Assembly (NCBI GenBank): GCA_030063045.1
Contig: JAQSEB010000055.1
Coordinates: forward strand, 1,426,001-1,490,000
From: Pratylenchus scribneri
Taxonomy: Eukaryota; Nematoda; Chromadorea; Rhabditida; Pratylenchidae
Length of the DNA stretch: 64,000 nucleotides
Reading direction: 5' to 3'
The notes under the pieces were generated by a model, which worked only from the letters and a program-made list of their open reading frames with translations, was not told the origin of the DNA and did not search any database. This document shows, one piece after another, positions 28,000 to 42,600 of the stretch. How positions within the stretch are numbered: the first letter of the stretch is position 1; each line of letters starts with the position of its first letter. The translations under genes and the position numbers were made by a program.

Positions 28000-30900
28000 T
28001 AAAGGATGGCCACAAAATTCAATTATGCCTAAGGTATATTTGACATGTTTTGGGCTAGGATTTGAATTTTTCAAAATTCTTTTGTTAGAATCATATTCTA
28101 CATCAAAAAATACAGTCCTATATTTTTTATTTTGTTAATTATACCCTCATACTGATTTTTTATGAATTTCTAAAATATGGCCACAAAATTCAATTATGCC
28201 TAGGGTATATTTGACATGTTTTGGGCTAGGATTTGAATTTTTCAAAATTCTTTTGTTAGAATCATATTCTACATCAAAAAATACAGTCCTATATTTTTTA
28301 TTTTGTTAATATACCCTCATACTGATTTTTTATGAATTTCTAAAAAATGGCCACAAAATTCAATTATGCCTAGGGTATATTTGACATGTTTTGGGCTAGG
28401 ATTTGAATTTTTCAAAATTCTTTTGTTAGAATCATATTCTACATCAAAAAATACAGTCCTATATTTTTTATTTTGTTAATATACCCTCATACTGATTTTT
28501 TATGAATTTCTATAAAATGGCCACAAAATTCAATTATCCCTAGGGTATAATTGACATGTTTTGGGCTAGGATTTGAATTTTTCAAAATTCTTTTGTTAGA
28601 ATCATATTCTACATCAAAAAATACAGTCCTATATTTTTTATTTTGTTAATATACCCTCATACTGATTTTTTATGAATTTCTAAAGAATGGCCACAAAATT
28701 CAATTATCCCTAGGGTATATTTGACATGTTTTGGGCTAGGATTTGAATTTTTCAAAATTCTTTTGTTAGAATCATATTCTACATCAAAAAATACAGTCCT
28801 ATATTTTTTATTTTGTTAATATACCCTCATACTGATTTTTTATGAATTTCTAAAAAATGGCCACAAAATTCAATTATGCCTAAGGTATATTTGACATGTT
28901 TTGGGCTAGGATTTGAATTTTTCAAAATTCTTTTGTTAGAATCATATTCTACATCAAAAAATACAGTCCTATATTTTTTATTTTGTTAATATACCCTCAT
29001 ACTGATTTTTTATGAATTTCTAAAGAATGGCCACAAAATTCAATTATCCCTAGGGTATATTTGACATGTTTTGGGCTAGGATTTGAATTTTTCAAAATTC
29101 TTTTGTTAGAATCATATTCTACATCAAAAAATACAGTCCTATATTTTTTATTTTGTTAATATACCCTCATACTGATTTTTTATGAATTTCTAAAGGATGG
29201 CCACAAAATTCAATTATGCCTAAGGTATATTTGACATGTTTTGGGCTAGGATTTGAATTTTTCAAAATTCTTTTGTTAGAATCATATTCTACATCAAAAA
29301 ATACAGTCCTATATTTTTTATTTTGTTAATTATACCCTCATACTGATTTTTTATGAATTTCTAAAATATGGCCACAAAATTCAATTATGCCTAGGGTATA
29401 TTTGACATGTTTTGGGCTAGGATTTGAATTTTTCAAAATTCTTTTGTTAGAATCATATTCTACATCAAAAAATACAGTCCTATATTTTTTATTTTGTTAA
29501 TATACCCTCATACTGATTTTTTATGAATTTCTAAAAAATGGCCACAAAATTCAATTATGCCTAAGGTATATTTGACATGTTTTGGGCTAGGATTTGAATT
29601 TTTCAAAATTCTTTTGTTAGAATCATATTCTACATCAAAAAATACAGTCCTATATTTTTTATTTTGTTAATATACCCTCATACTGATTTTTTATGAATTT
29701 CTATAAAATGGCCACAAAATTCAATTATCCCTAGGGTATAATTGACATGTTTTGGGCTAGGATTTGAATTTTTCAAAATTCTTTTGTTAGAATCATATTC
29801 TACATCAAAAAATACAGTCCTATATTTTTTATTTTGTTAATTATACCCTCATACTGATTTTTTATGAATTTCTAAAGAATGGCCACAAAATTCAATTATC
29901 CCTAGGGTATATTTGACATGTTTTGGGCTAGGATTTGAATTTTTCAAAATTCTTTTGTTAGAATCATATTCTACATCAAAAAATACAGTCCTATATTTTT
30001 TATTTTGTTAATATACCCTCATACTGATTTTTTATGAATTTCTAAAATATGGCCACAAAATTCAATTATGCCTAGGGTATATTTGACATGTTTTGGGCTA
30101 GGATTTGAATTTTTCAAAATTCTTTTGTTAGAATCATATTCTACATCAAAAAATACAGTCCTATATTTTTTATTTTGTTAATATACCCTCATACTGATTT
30201 TTTATGAATTTCTAAAGAATGGCCACAAAATTCAATTATCCCTAGGGTATAATTGACATGTTTTGGGCTAGGATTTGAATTTTTCAAAATTCTTTTGTTA
30301 GAATCATATTCTACATCAAAAAATACAGTCCTATATTTTTTATTTTGTTAATATACCCTCATACTGATTTTTTATGAATTTCTAAAGGATGGCCACAAAA
30401 TTCAATTATGCCTAGGGTATATTTGACATGTTTTGGGCTAGGATTTGAATTTTTCAAAATTCTTTTGTTAGAATCATATTCTACATCAAAAAATACAGTC
30501 CTATATTTTTTATTTTGTTAATATACCCTCATACTGATTTTTTATGAATTTCTAAAAAATGACCACAAAATTCAATTATGCCTAGGGTATATTTGACATG
30601 TTTTGGGCTAGGATTTGAATTTTTCAAAATTCTTTTGTTAGAATCATATTCTACATCAAAAAATACAGTCCTATATTTTTTATTTTGTTAATATACCCTC
30701 ATACTGATTTTTTATGAATTTCTAAAGAATGGCCACAAAATTCAATTATCCCTAGGGTATAATTGACATGTTTTGGGCTAGGATTTGAATTTTTCAAAAT
30801 TCTTTTGTTAGAATCATATTCTACATCAAAAAATACAGTCCTATATTTTTTATTTTGTTAATATACCCTCATACTGATTTTTTATGAATTTCTATAAAAT

Positions 30901-31100
30901 GGCCACAAAATTCAATTATCCCTAGGGTATAATTGACATGTTTTGGGCTAGGATTTGAATTTTTCAAAATTCTTTTGTTAGAATCATATTCTACATCAAA
31001 AAATACAGTCCTATATTTTTTATTTTGTTAATTATACCCTCATACTGATTTTTTATGAATTTCTAAAATATGGCCACAAAATTCAATTATGCCTAGGGTA
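28000..31100. repeat. 7-monomer HOR, period 1,191 bp, about 2.6 copies
   Basis: TCTATAAAATGG occurs at 28,509, 29,700 and 30,891. TAATTATACC occurs at 28,136 and 29,327, and at 29,838 and 31,029. All are 1,191 bp apart (7 x 170 + 1). The one extra base per period is the additional T in TAATTATACC. Confidence 0.85.
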
Positions 31101-31940
31101 TATTTGACATGTTTTGTGCTAGGATTTGAATTTTTCAAAATTCTTTTGTTAGAATCATATTCTACATCAAAAAATACAGTCCTATATTTTTTATTTTGTT
31201 AATATACCCTCATACTGATTTTTTATGAATTTCTAAAATATGGCCACAAAATTCAATTATGCCTAGGGTATATTTGACATGTTTTGGGCTAGGATTTGAA
31301 TTTTTCAAAATTCTTTTGTTAGAATCATATTCTACATCAAAAAATACAGTCCTATATTTTTATTTTGTTAATATACCCTCATACTGATTTTTTATGAATT
31401 TCTAAAATATGGCCACAAAATTCAATTATGCCTAGGGTATATTTGACATGTTTTGGGCTAGGATTTGAATTTTTCAAAATTCTTTTGTTAGAATCATATT
31501 CTACATCAAAAAATACAGTCCTATATTTTTTATTTTGTTAATATACCCTCATACTGATTTTTTATGAATTTCTAAAATATGGCCACAAAATTCAATTATG
31601 CCTAGGGTATATTTGACATGTTTTGGGCTAGGATTTGAATTTTTCAAAATTCTTTTGTTAGAATCATATTCTACATCAAAAAATACAGTCCTATATTTTT
31701 TATTTTGTTAATATACCCTCATACTGATTTTTTATGAATTTCTAAAGGATGGCCACAAAATTCAATTATGCCTAGGGTATATTTGACATGTTTTGGGCTA
31801 GGATTTGAATTTTTCAAAATTCTTTTGTTAGAATCATATTCTACATCAAAAAATACAGTCCTATATTTTTTATTTTGTTAATATACCCTCATACTGATTT
31901 TTTATGAATTTCTAAAAAATGGCCACAAAATTCAATTATG

Positions 31941-34900
31941 CCTAGGGTGTATTTGACATGTTTTGAGCTAGGATTTGAATTTTTTTAAATTCTTTTGTTA
32001 GAATCATATTCTCCATCAAAAAATACAAGCCTATCTTTTTTTAGATTTTTAAAATACCCTCATATTGATTTTTTATGAATTTCTAAAAATGGCCACAAAA
32101 TTCAATTATTCCTAGGGTGTATTTGACATGTTTTGAGCTAGGATTTGAATTTTTTTAAATTCTTTTATTAGAATCATATTCTCCATCAAAAAATACAAGC
32201 CTATCTTTTCATTTTTTTAAAATACCCTCATATTGATTTTTTATGAATTTCTAAAAAATGGCCACAAAATTCAATTATGCCTAGGGTGTATTTGACATGT
32301 TTTGAGCTAGGATTTGAATTTTTTTAAATTCTTTTATTAGAATCATATTCTCCATCAAAAAATACAAGCCTATCTTTTCATTTTTTTAAAATACCCTCAT
32401 ATTGATTTTTTATGAATTTCTAAAAAATGGCCACAAAATTCAATTATTCCTAGGGTGTATTTGACATGTTTTGAGCTAGGATTTGAATTTTTTAAAATTC
32501 TTTTGTTAGAATATATTCTCCATCAAAAAATACAAGCCTATCTTTTTTTAGATTTTTAAAATACCCTCATATTGATTTTTTATGAATTTCTAAAAAATGG
32601 CCACAAAATTCAATTATGCCTAGGGTGTATTTGACATGTTTTGAGCTAGGATTTGAATTTTTTTAAATTCTTTTGTTAGAATCATATTCTCCATCAAAAA
32701 ATACAGTCCTATATTTTTATTTTGTTAATATACCCTCATACTGATTTTTTATGAATTTCTAAAATATGGCCACAAAATTCAATTATGCCTAGTGTGTATT
32801 TGACATGTTTTGAGCTAGGATTTGAATTTTTTTAAATTCTTTTGTTAGAATCATATTCTCCATCAAAAAATACAGTCCTATATTTTTTATTTTGTTAATA
32901 TACCCTCATACTGATTTTTTATGAATTTCTAAAATATGGCCACAAAATTCAATTATGCCTAGGGTGTATTTGACATGTTTTGAGCTAGGATTTGAATTTT
33001 TTTAAATTCTTTTGTTAGAATCATATTCTCCATCAAAAAATACAAGCCTATCTTTTTTTAGATTTTTAAAATACCCTCATATTGATTTTTTATGAATTTC
33101 TAAAATATGGCCACAAAAATTCAATTATGCCTAGGGTGTATTTGACATGTTTTGAGCTAGGATTTGAATTTTTTTAAATTCTTTTGTTAGAATCATATTC
33201 TACATCAAAAAATACAGTCCTATATTTTTTATTTTGTTAATATACCCTCATACTGATTTTTTATGAATTTCTAAAATATGGCCACAAAATTCAATTATGC
33301 CTAGGGTATAATTGACATGTTTTGGGCTAGGATTTGAATTTTTCAAAATTCTTTTGTTAGAATCATATTCTACATCAAAAAATACAGTCCTATATTTTTT
33401 ATTTTGTTAATATACCCTCATACTGATTTTTTATGAATTTCTAAAGAATGGCCACAAAATTCAATTATGCCTAGGGTATATTTGACATGTTTTGGGCTAG
33501 GATTTGAATTTTTCAAAATTCTTTTGTTAGAATCATATTCTACATCAAAAAATACAGTCCTATATTTTTTATTTTGTTAATATACCCTCATACTGATTTT
33601 TTATGAATTTCTAAAAAATGGCCACAAAATTCAATTATGCCTAGGGTATATTTGACATGTTTTGGGCTAGGATTTGAATTTTTCAAAATTCTTTTGTTAG
33701 AATCATATTCTACATCAAAAAATACAGTCCTATATTTTTTATTTTGTTAATATACCCTCATACTGATTTTTTATGAATTTCTAAAGAATGGCCACAAAAT
33801 TCAATTATGCCTAGGGTATATTTGACATGTTTTGGGCTAGGATTTGAATTTTTCAAAATTCTTTTGTTAGAATCATATTCTACATCAAAAAATACAGTCC
33901 TATATTTTTTATTTTGTTAATATACCCTCATACTGATTTTTTATGAATTTCTAAAGAATGGCCACAAAATTCAATTATGCCTAGGGTATATTTGACATGT
34001 TTTGGGCTAGGATTTGAATTTTTCAAAATTCTTTTGTTAGAATCATATTCTACATCAAAAAATACAGTCCTATATTTTTTATTTTGTTAATATACCCTCA
34101 TACTGATTTTTTATGAATTTCTAAAGAATGGCCACAAAATTCAATTATGCCTAGGGTATATTTGACATGTTTTGGGCTAGGATTTGAATTTTTCAAAATT
34201 CTTTTGTTAGAATCATATTCTACATCAAAAAATACAGTCCTATATTTTTTATTTTGTTAATATACCCTCATACTGATTTTTTATGAATTTCTAAAAAATG
34301 GCCACAAAATTCAATTATGCCTAGGGTGTATTTGACATGTTTTGAGCTAGGATTTGAATTTTTTTAAATTCTTTTGTTAGAATCATATTCTCCATCAAAA
34401 AATACAAGCCTATCTTTTTTTAGATTTTTAAAATACCCTCATATTGATTTTTTATGAATTTCTAAAAATGGCCACAAAATTCAATTATTCCTAGGGTGTA
34501 TTTGACATGTTTTGAGCTAGGATTTGAATTTTTTTAAATTCTTTTATTAGAATCATATTCTCCATCAAAAAATACAAGCCTATCTTTTCATTTTTTTAAA
34601 ATACCCTCATATTGATTTTTTATGAATTTCTAAAAAATGGCCACAAAATTCAATTATGCCTAGGGTGTATTTGACATGTTTTGAGCTAGGATTTGAATTT
34701 TTTTAAATTCTTTTATTAGAATCATATTCTCCATCAAAAAATACAAGCCTATCTTTTCATTTTTTTAAAATACCCTCATATTGATTTTTTATGAATTTCT
34801 AAAAAATGGCCACAAAATTCAATTATTCCTAGGGTGTATTTGACATGTTTTGAGCTAGGATTTGAATTTTTTAAAATTCTTTTGTTAGAATATATTCTCC

Positions 34901-36698
34901 ATCAAAAAATACAAGCCTATCTTTTTTTAGATTTTTAAAATACCCTCATATTGATTTTTTATGAATTTCTAAAAAATGGCCACAAAATTCAATTATGCCT
35001 AGGGTGTATTTGACATGTTTTGAGCTAGGATTTGAATTTTTTTAAATTCTTTTGTTAGAATCATATTCTCCATCAAAAAATACAGTCCTATATTTTTATT
35101 TTGTTAATATACCCTCATACTGATTTTTTATGAATTTCTAAAATATGGCCACAAAATTCAATTATGCCTAGTGTGTATTTGACATGTTTTGAGCTAGGAT
35201 TTGAATTTTTTTAAATTCTTTTGTTAGAATCATATTCTCCATCAAAAAATACAGTCCTATATTTTTTATTTTGTTAATATACCCTCATACTGATTTTTTA
35301 TGAATTTCTAAAATATGGCCACAAAATTCAATTATGCCTAGGGTGTATTTGACATGTTTTGAGCTAGGATTTGAATTTTTTTAAATTCTTTTGTTAGAAT
35401 CATATTCTCCATCAAAAAATACAAGCCTATCTTTTTTTAGATTTTTAAAATACCCTCATATTGATTTTTTATGAATTTCTAAAATATGGCCACAAAAATT
35501 CAATTATGCCTAGGGTGTATTTGACATGTTTTGAGCTAGGATTTGAATTTTTTTAAATTCTTTTGTTAGAATCATATTCTACATCAAAAAATACAGTCCT
35601 ATATTTTTTATTTTGTTAATATACCCTCATACTGATTTTTTATGAATTTCTAAAATATGGCCACAAAATTCAATTATGCCTAGGGTATAATTGACATGTT
35701 TTGGGCTAGGATTTGAATTTTTCAAAATTCTTTTGTTAGAATCATATTCTACATCAAAAAATACAGTCCTATATTTTTTATTTTGTTAATATACCCTCAT
35801 ACTGATTTTTTATGAATTTCTAAAGAATGGCCACAAAATTCAATTATGCCTAGGGTATATTTGACATGTTTTGGGCTAGGATTTGAATTTTTCAAAATTC
35901 TTTTGTTAGAATCATATTCTACATCAAAAAATACAGTCCTATATTTTTTATTTTGTTAATATACCCTCATACTGATTTTTTATGAATTTCTAAAAAATGG
36001 CCACAAAATTCAATTATGCCTAGGGTATATTTGACATGTTTTGGGCTAGGATTTGAATTTTTCAAAATTCTTTTGTTAGAATCATATTCTACATCAAAAA
36101 ATACAGTCCTATATTTTTTATTTTGTTAATATACCCTCATACTGATTTTTTATGAATTTCTAAAGAATGGCCACAAAATTCAATTATGCCTAGGGTATAT
36201 TTGACATGTTTTGGGCTAGGATTTGAATTTTTCAAAATTCTTTTGTTAGAATCATATTCTACATCAAAAAATACAGTCCTATATTTTTTATTTTGTTAAT
36301 ATACCCTCATACTGATTTTTTATGAATTTCTAAAGAATGGCCACAAAATTCAATTATGCCTAGGGTATATTTGACATGTTTTGGGCTAGGATTTGAATTT
36401 TTCAAAATTCTTTTGTTAGAATCATATTCTACATCAAAAAATACAGTCCTATATTTTTTATTTTGTTAATATACCCTCATACTGATTTTTTATGAATTTC
36501 TAAAGAATGGCCACAAAATTCAATTATGCCTAGGGTATATTTGACATGTTTTGGGCTAGGATTTGAATTTTTCAAAATTCTTTTGTTAGAATCATATTCT
36601 ACATCAAAAAATACAGTCCTATATTTTTTATTTTGTTAATATACCCTCATACTGATTTTTTATGAATTTCTAAATAATGGCCACAAAATTCAATTATG
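31941..36698. repeat. 14-monomer HOR, two tandem copies of 2,379 bp
   Basis: The monomer series starting at 31,941 restarts at 34,320. Each copy opens with GGGTGT-type monomers (AAGCC...AGATTT, then TATTCCTAGGG, then CTTTTATTAG), continues with GGGTAT-type monomers, and includes the 3-bp-deleted GAATATATTCTCC at 32,509 and 34,888 (2,379 bp apart). Private variants shared by these two copies are the shortened TATATTTTTATTTTG and CTAGTGTGTATTTG. The last monomer of copy 2 carries AATAATGG where copy 1 has AAAAATGG. Confidence 0.93.
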
Positions 36699-39600
36699 CC
36701 TAGGGTATATTTGACATGTTTTGGGCTAGGATTTGAATTTTTCAAAATTCTTTTGTTAGAATCATATTCTACATCAAAAAATACAGTCCTATATTTTTTA
36801 TTTTGTTAATATACCCTCATACTGATTTTTTATGAATTTCTAAAGAATGGCCACAAAATTCAATTATGCCTAGGGTATATTTGACATGTTTTGGGCTAGG
36901 ATTTGAATTTTTCAAAATTCTTTTGTTAGAATCATATTCTACATCAAAAAATACAGTCCTATATTTTTTATTTTGTTAATATACCCTCATACTGATTTTT
37001 TATGAATTTCTAAAATATGGCCACAAAATTCAATTATGCCTAGGGTGTATTTGACATGTTTTGAGCTAGGATTTGAATTTTTCAAAATTCTTTTGTTAGA
37101 ATCATATTCTACATCAAAAAATACAGTCCTATATTTTTTATTTTGTTAATATACCCTCATACTGATTTTTTATGAATTTCTAAAGAATGGCCACAAAATT
37201 CAATTATCCCTAGGGTATATTTGACATGTTTTGGGCTAGGATTTGAATTTTTCAAAATTCTTTTGTTAGAATCATATTCTACATCAAAAAATAAAGTCCT
37301 ATATTTTTTATTTTATTAATATACCCTCATACTGATTTTTTATGAATTTCTAAATAATGGCCACAAAATTCAATTATGCCTAGGGTATATTTGACATGTT
37401 TTGGGCTAGGATTTGAATTTTTCAAAATTCTTTTGTTAGAATCATATTCTCCATCAAAAAATACAAGCCTATCTTTTTTTAGATTTTTAAAATACCCTCA
37501 TATTGATTTTTTATGAATTTCTAAAATATGGCCACAAAAATTCAATTATGCCTAGGGTGTATTTGACATGTTTTGAGCTAGGATTTGAATTTTTTTAAAT
37601 TCTTTTGTTAGAATCATATTCTCCATCAAAAAATACAGTCCTATATTTTTTATTTTGTTAATATACCCTCATACTGATTTTTTATGAATTTCTAAATAAT
37701 GGCCACAAAATTCAATTATGCCTAGGGTATATTTGACATGTTTTGGGCTAGGATTTGAATTTTTCAAAATTCTTTTGTTAGAATCATATTCTACATCAAA
37801 AAATACAGTCCTATATTTTTTATTTTGTTAATATACCCTCATACTGATTTTTTATGAATTTCTAAATAATGGCCACAAAATTCAATTATGCCTAGGGTAT
37901 ATTTGACATGTTTTGGGCTAGGATTTGAATTTTTCAAAATTCTTTTGTTAGAATCATATTCTACATCAAAAAATACAGTCCTATATTTTTTATTTTGTTA
38001 ATATACCCTCATACTGATTTTTTATGAATTTCTAAAGAATGGCCACAAAATTCAATTATGCCTAGGGTATATTTGACATGTTTTGGGCTAGGATTTGAAT
38101 TTTTCAAAATTCTTTTGTTAGAATCATATTCTACATCAAAAAATACAGTCCTATATTTTTTATTTTGTTAATATACCCTCATACTGATTTTTTATGAATT
38201 TCTAAAATATGGCCACAAAATTCAATTATGCCTAGGGTGTATTTGACATGTTTTGAGCTAGGATTTGAATTTTTCAAAATTCTTTTGTTAGAATCATATT
38301 CTACATCAAAAAATACAGTCCTATATTTTTTATTTTGTTAATATACCCTCATACTGATTTTTTATGAATTTCTAAAGAATGGCCACAAAATTCAATTATC
38401 CCTAGGGTATATTTGACATGTTTTGGGCTAGGATTTGAATTTTTCAAAATTCTTTTGTTAGAATCATATTCTACATCAAAAAATAAAGTCCTATATTTTT
38501 TATTTTATTAATATACCCTCATACTGATTTTTTATGAATTTCTAAATAATGGCCACAAAATTCAATTATGCCTAGGGTATATTTGACATGTTTTGGGCTA
38601 GGATTTGAATTTTTCAAAATTCTTTTGTTAGAATCATATTCTCCATCAAAAAATACAAGCCTATCTTTTTTTAGATTTTTAAAATACCCTCATATTGATT
38701 TTTTATGAATTTCTAAAATATGGCCACAAAATTCAATTATGCCTAGGGTATATTTGACATGTTTTGGGCTAGGATTTGAATTTTTCAAAATTCTTTTGTT
38801 AGAATCATATTCTACATCAAAAAATACAGTCCTATATTTTTTATTTTGTTAATATACCCTCATACTGATTTTTTATGAATTTCTAAATAATGGCCACAAA
38901 ATTCAATTATGCCTAGGGTATATTTGACATGTTTTGGGCTAGGATTTGAATTTTTCAAAATTCTTTTGTTAGAATCATATTCTACATCAAAAAATACAGT
39001 CCTATATTTTTTATTTTGTTAATATACCCTCATACTGATTTTTTATGAATTTCTAAAGAATGGCCACAAAATTCAATTATGCCTAGGGTATATTTGACAT
39101 GTTTTGGGCTAGGATTTGAATTTTTCAAAATTCTTTTGTTAGAATCATATTCTACATCAAAAAATACAGTCCTATATTTTTTATTTTGTTAATATACCCT
39201 CATACTGATTTTTTATGAATTTCTAAAATATGGCCACAAAATTCAATTATGCCTAGGGTGTATTTGACATGTTTTGAGCTAGGATTTGAATTTTTCAAAA
39301 TTCTTTTGTTAGAATCATATTCTACATCAAAAAATACAGTCCTATATTTTTTATTTTGTTAATATACCCTCATACTGATTTTTTATGAATTTCTAAAGAA
39401 TGGCCACAAAATTCAATTATCCCTAGGGTATATTTGACATGTTTTGGGCTAGGATTTGAATTTTTCAAAATTCTTTTGTTAGAATCATATTCTACATCAA
39501 AAAATAAAGTCCTATATTTTTTATTTTATTAATATACCCTCATACTGATTTTTTATGAATTTCTAAATAATGGCCACAAAATTCAATTATGCCTAGGGTA

Positions 39601-42600
39601 TATTTGACATGTTTTGGGCTAGGATTTGAATTTTTCAAAATTCTTTTGTTAGAATCATATTCTACATCAAAAAATACAGTCCTATATTTTTTATTTTGTT
39701 AATATACCCTCATACTGATTTTTTATGAATTTCTAAAGAATGGCCACAAAATTCAATTATGCCTAGGGTATATTTGACATGTTTTGGGCTAGGATTTGAA
39801 TTTTTCAAAATTCTTTTGTTAGAATCATATTCTACATCAAAAAATACAGTCCTATATTTTTTATTTTGTTAATATACCCTCATACTGATTTTTTATGAAT
39901 TTCTAAAATATGGCCACAAAATTCAATTATGCCTAGGGTGTATTTGACATGTTTTGAGCTAGGATTTGAATTTTTCAAAATTCTTTTGTTAGAATCATAT
40001 TCTACATCAAAAAATACAGTCCTATATTTTTTATTTTGTTAATATACCCTCATACTGATTTTTTATGAATTTCTAAAGAATGGCCACAAAATTCAATTAT
40101 CCCTAGGGTATATTTGACATGTTTTGGGCTAGGATTTGAATTTTTCAAAATTCTTTTGTTAGAATCATATTCTACATCAAAAAATAAAGTCCTATATTTT
40201 TTATTTTATTAATATACCCTCATACTGATTTTTTATGAATTTCTAAATAATGGCCACAAAATTCAATTATGCCTAGGGTATATTTGACATGTTTTGGGCT
40301 AGGATTTGAATTTTTCAAAATTCTTTTGTTAGAATCATATTCTCCATCAAAAAATACAAGCCTATCTTTTTTTAGATTTTTAAAATACCCTCATATTGAT
40401 TTTTTATGAATTTCTAAAATATGGCCACAAAAATTCAATTATGCCTAGGGTGTATTTGACATGTTTTGAGCTAGGATTTGAATTTTTTTAAATTCTTTTG
40501 TTAGAATCATATTCTCCATCAAAAAATACAGTCCTATATTTTTTATTTTGTTAATATACCCTCATACTGATTTTTTATGAATTTCTAAATAATGGCCACA
40601 AAATTCAATTATGCCTAGGGTATATTTGACATGTTTTGGGCTAGGATTTGAATTTTTCAAAATTCTTTTGTTAGAATCATATTCTACATCAAAAAATACA
40701 GTCCTATATTTTTTATTTTGTTAATATACCCTCATACTGATTTTTTATGAATTTCTAAATAATGGCCACAAAATTCAATTATGCCTAGGGTATAATTGAC
40801 ATGTTTTGGGCTAGGATTTGAATTTTTCAAAATTCTTTTGTTAGAATCATATTCTACATCAAAAAATACAGTCCTATATTTTTTATTTTGTTAATATACC
40901 CTCATACTGATTTTTTATGAATTTCTAAAGAATGGCCACAAAATTCAATTATGCCTAGGGTATATTTGACATGTTTTGGGCTAGGATTTGAATTTTTCAA
41001 AATTCTTTTGTTAGAATCATATTCTACATCAAAAAATACAGTCCTATATTTTTTATTTTGTTAATATACCCTCATACTGATTTTTTATGAATTTCTAAAA
41101 TATGGCCACAAAATTCAATTATGCCTAGGGTGTATTTGACATGTTTTGAGCTAGGATTTGAATTTTTCAAAATTCTTTTGTTAGAATCATATTCTACATC
41201 AAAAAATACAGTCCTATATTTTTTATTTTGTTAATATACCCTCATACTGATTTTTTATGAATTTCTAAAGAATGGCCACAAAATTCAATTATCCCTAGGG
41301 TATATTTGACATGTTTTGGGCTAGGATTTGAATTTTTCAAAATTCTTTTGTTAGAATCATATTCTACATCAAAAAATAAAGTCCTATATTTTTTATTTTA
41401 TTAATATACCCTCATACTGATTTTTTATGAATTTCTAAATAATGGCCACAAAATTCAATTATGCCTAGGGTATATTTGACATGTTTTGGGCTAGGATTTG
41501 AATTTTTCAAAATTCTTTTGTTAGAATCATATTCTCCATCAAAAAATACAAGCCTATCTTTTTTTAGATTTTTAAAATACCCTCATATTGATTTTTTATG
41601 AATTTCTAAAATATGGCCACAAAATTCAATTATGCCTAGGGTATATTTGACATGTTTTGGGCTAGGATTTGAATTTTTCAAAATTCTTTTGTTAGAATCA
41701 TATTCTACATCAAAAAATACAGTCCTATATTTTTTATTTTGTTAATATACCCTCATACTGATTTTTTATGAATTTCTAAATAATGGCCACAAAATTCAAT
41801 TATGCCTAGGGTATATTTGACATGTTTTGGGCTAGGATTTGAATTTTTCAAAATTCTTTTGTTAGAATCATATTCTACATCAAAAAATACAGTCCTATAT
41901 TTTTTATTTTGTTAATATACCCTCATACTGATTTTTTATGAATTTCTAAAGAATGGCCACAAAATTCAATTATGCCTAGGGTATATTTGACATGTTTTGG
42001 GCTAGGATTTGAATTTTTCAAAATTCTTTTGTTAGAATCATATTCTACATCAAAAAATAAAGTCCTATATTTTTTATTTTATTAATATACCCTCATACTG
42101 ATTTTTTATGAATTTCTAAATAATGGCCACAAAATTCAATTATGCCTAGGGTATATTTGACATGTTTTGGGCTAGGATTTGAATTTTTCAAAATTCTTTT
42201 GTTAGAATCATATTCTCCATCAAAAAATACAAGCCTATCTTTTTTTAGATTTTTAAAATACCCTCATATTGATTTTTTATGAATTTCTAAAATATGGCCA
42301 CAAAATTCAATTATGCCTAGGGTATATTTGACATGTTTTGGGCTAGGATTTGAATTTTTCAAAATTCTTTTGTTAGAATCATATTCTACATCAAAAAATA
42401 CAGTCCTATATTTTTTATTTTGTTAATATACCCTCATACTGATTTTTTATGAATTTCTAAATAATGGCCACAAAATTCAATTATGCCTAGGGTATATTTG
42501 ACATGTTTTGGGCTAGGATTTGAATTTTTCAAAATTCTTTTGTTAGAATCATATTCTACATCAAAAAATACAGTCCTATATTTTTTATTTTGTTAATATA

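Larger units (their letters stand above)
14061..31940. repeat. Block D: GGGTAT/GGGCTAGG subfamily
   Basis: About 105 monomers are dominated by GGGTATATTTGAC, TTTTGGGCTAGG, the GAATTTTTCAAAATTC dyad, CTACATC and CAGTCCTATATTTTTTATTTTGTTAAT. Sequence identity between units is very high. The main variable site is the four bases before TGGCC (AAAA, AATA, AAGA, AAGG, ATAA, AAAT). Insertions of one T (TAATTATACC) at 14,871, 15,212, 16,572, 17,083, 18,443, 18,954, 20,314, 20,825, 23,716, 26,435, 28,136, 29,327, 29,838 and 31,029 serve as tags for the higher-order repeats. Confidence 0.92.
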
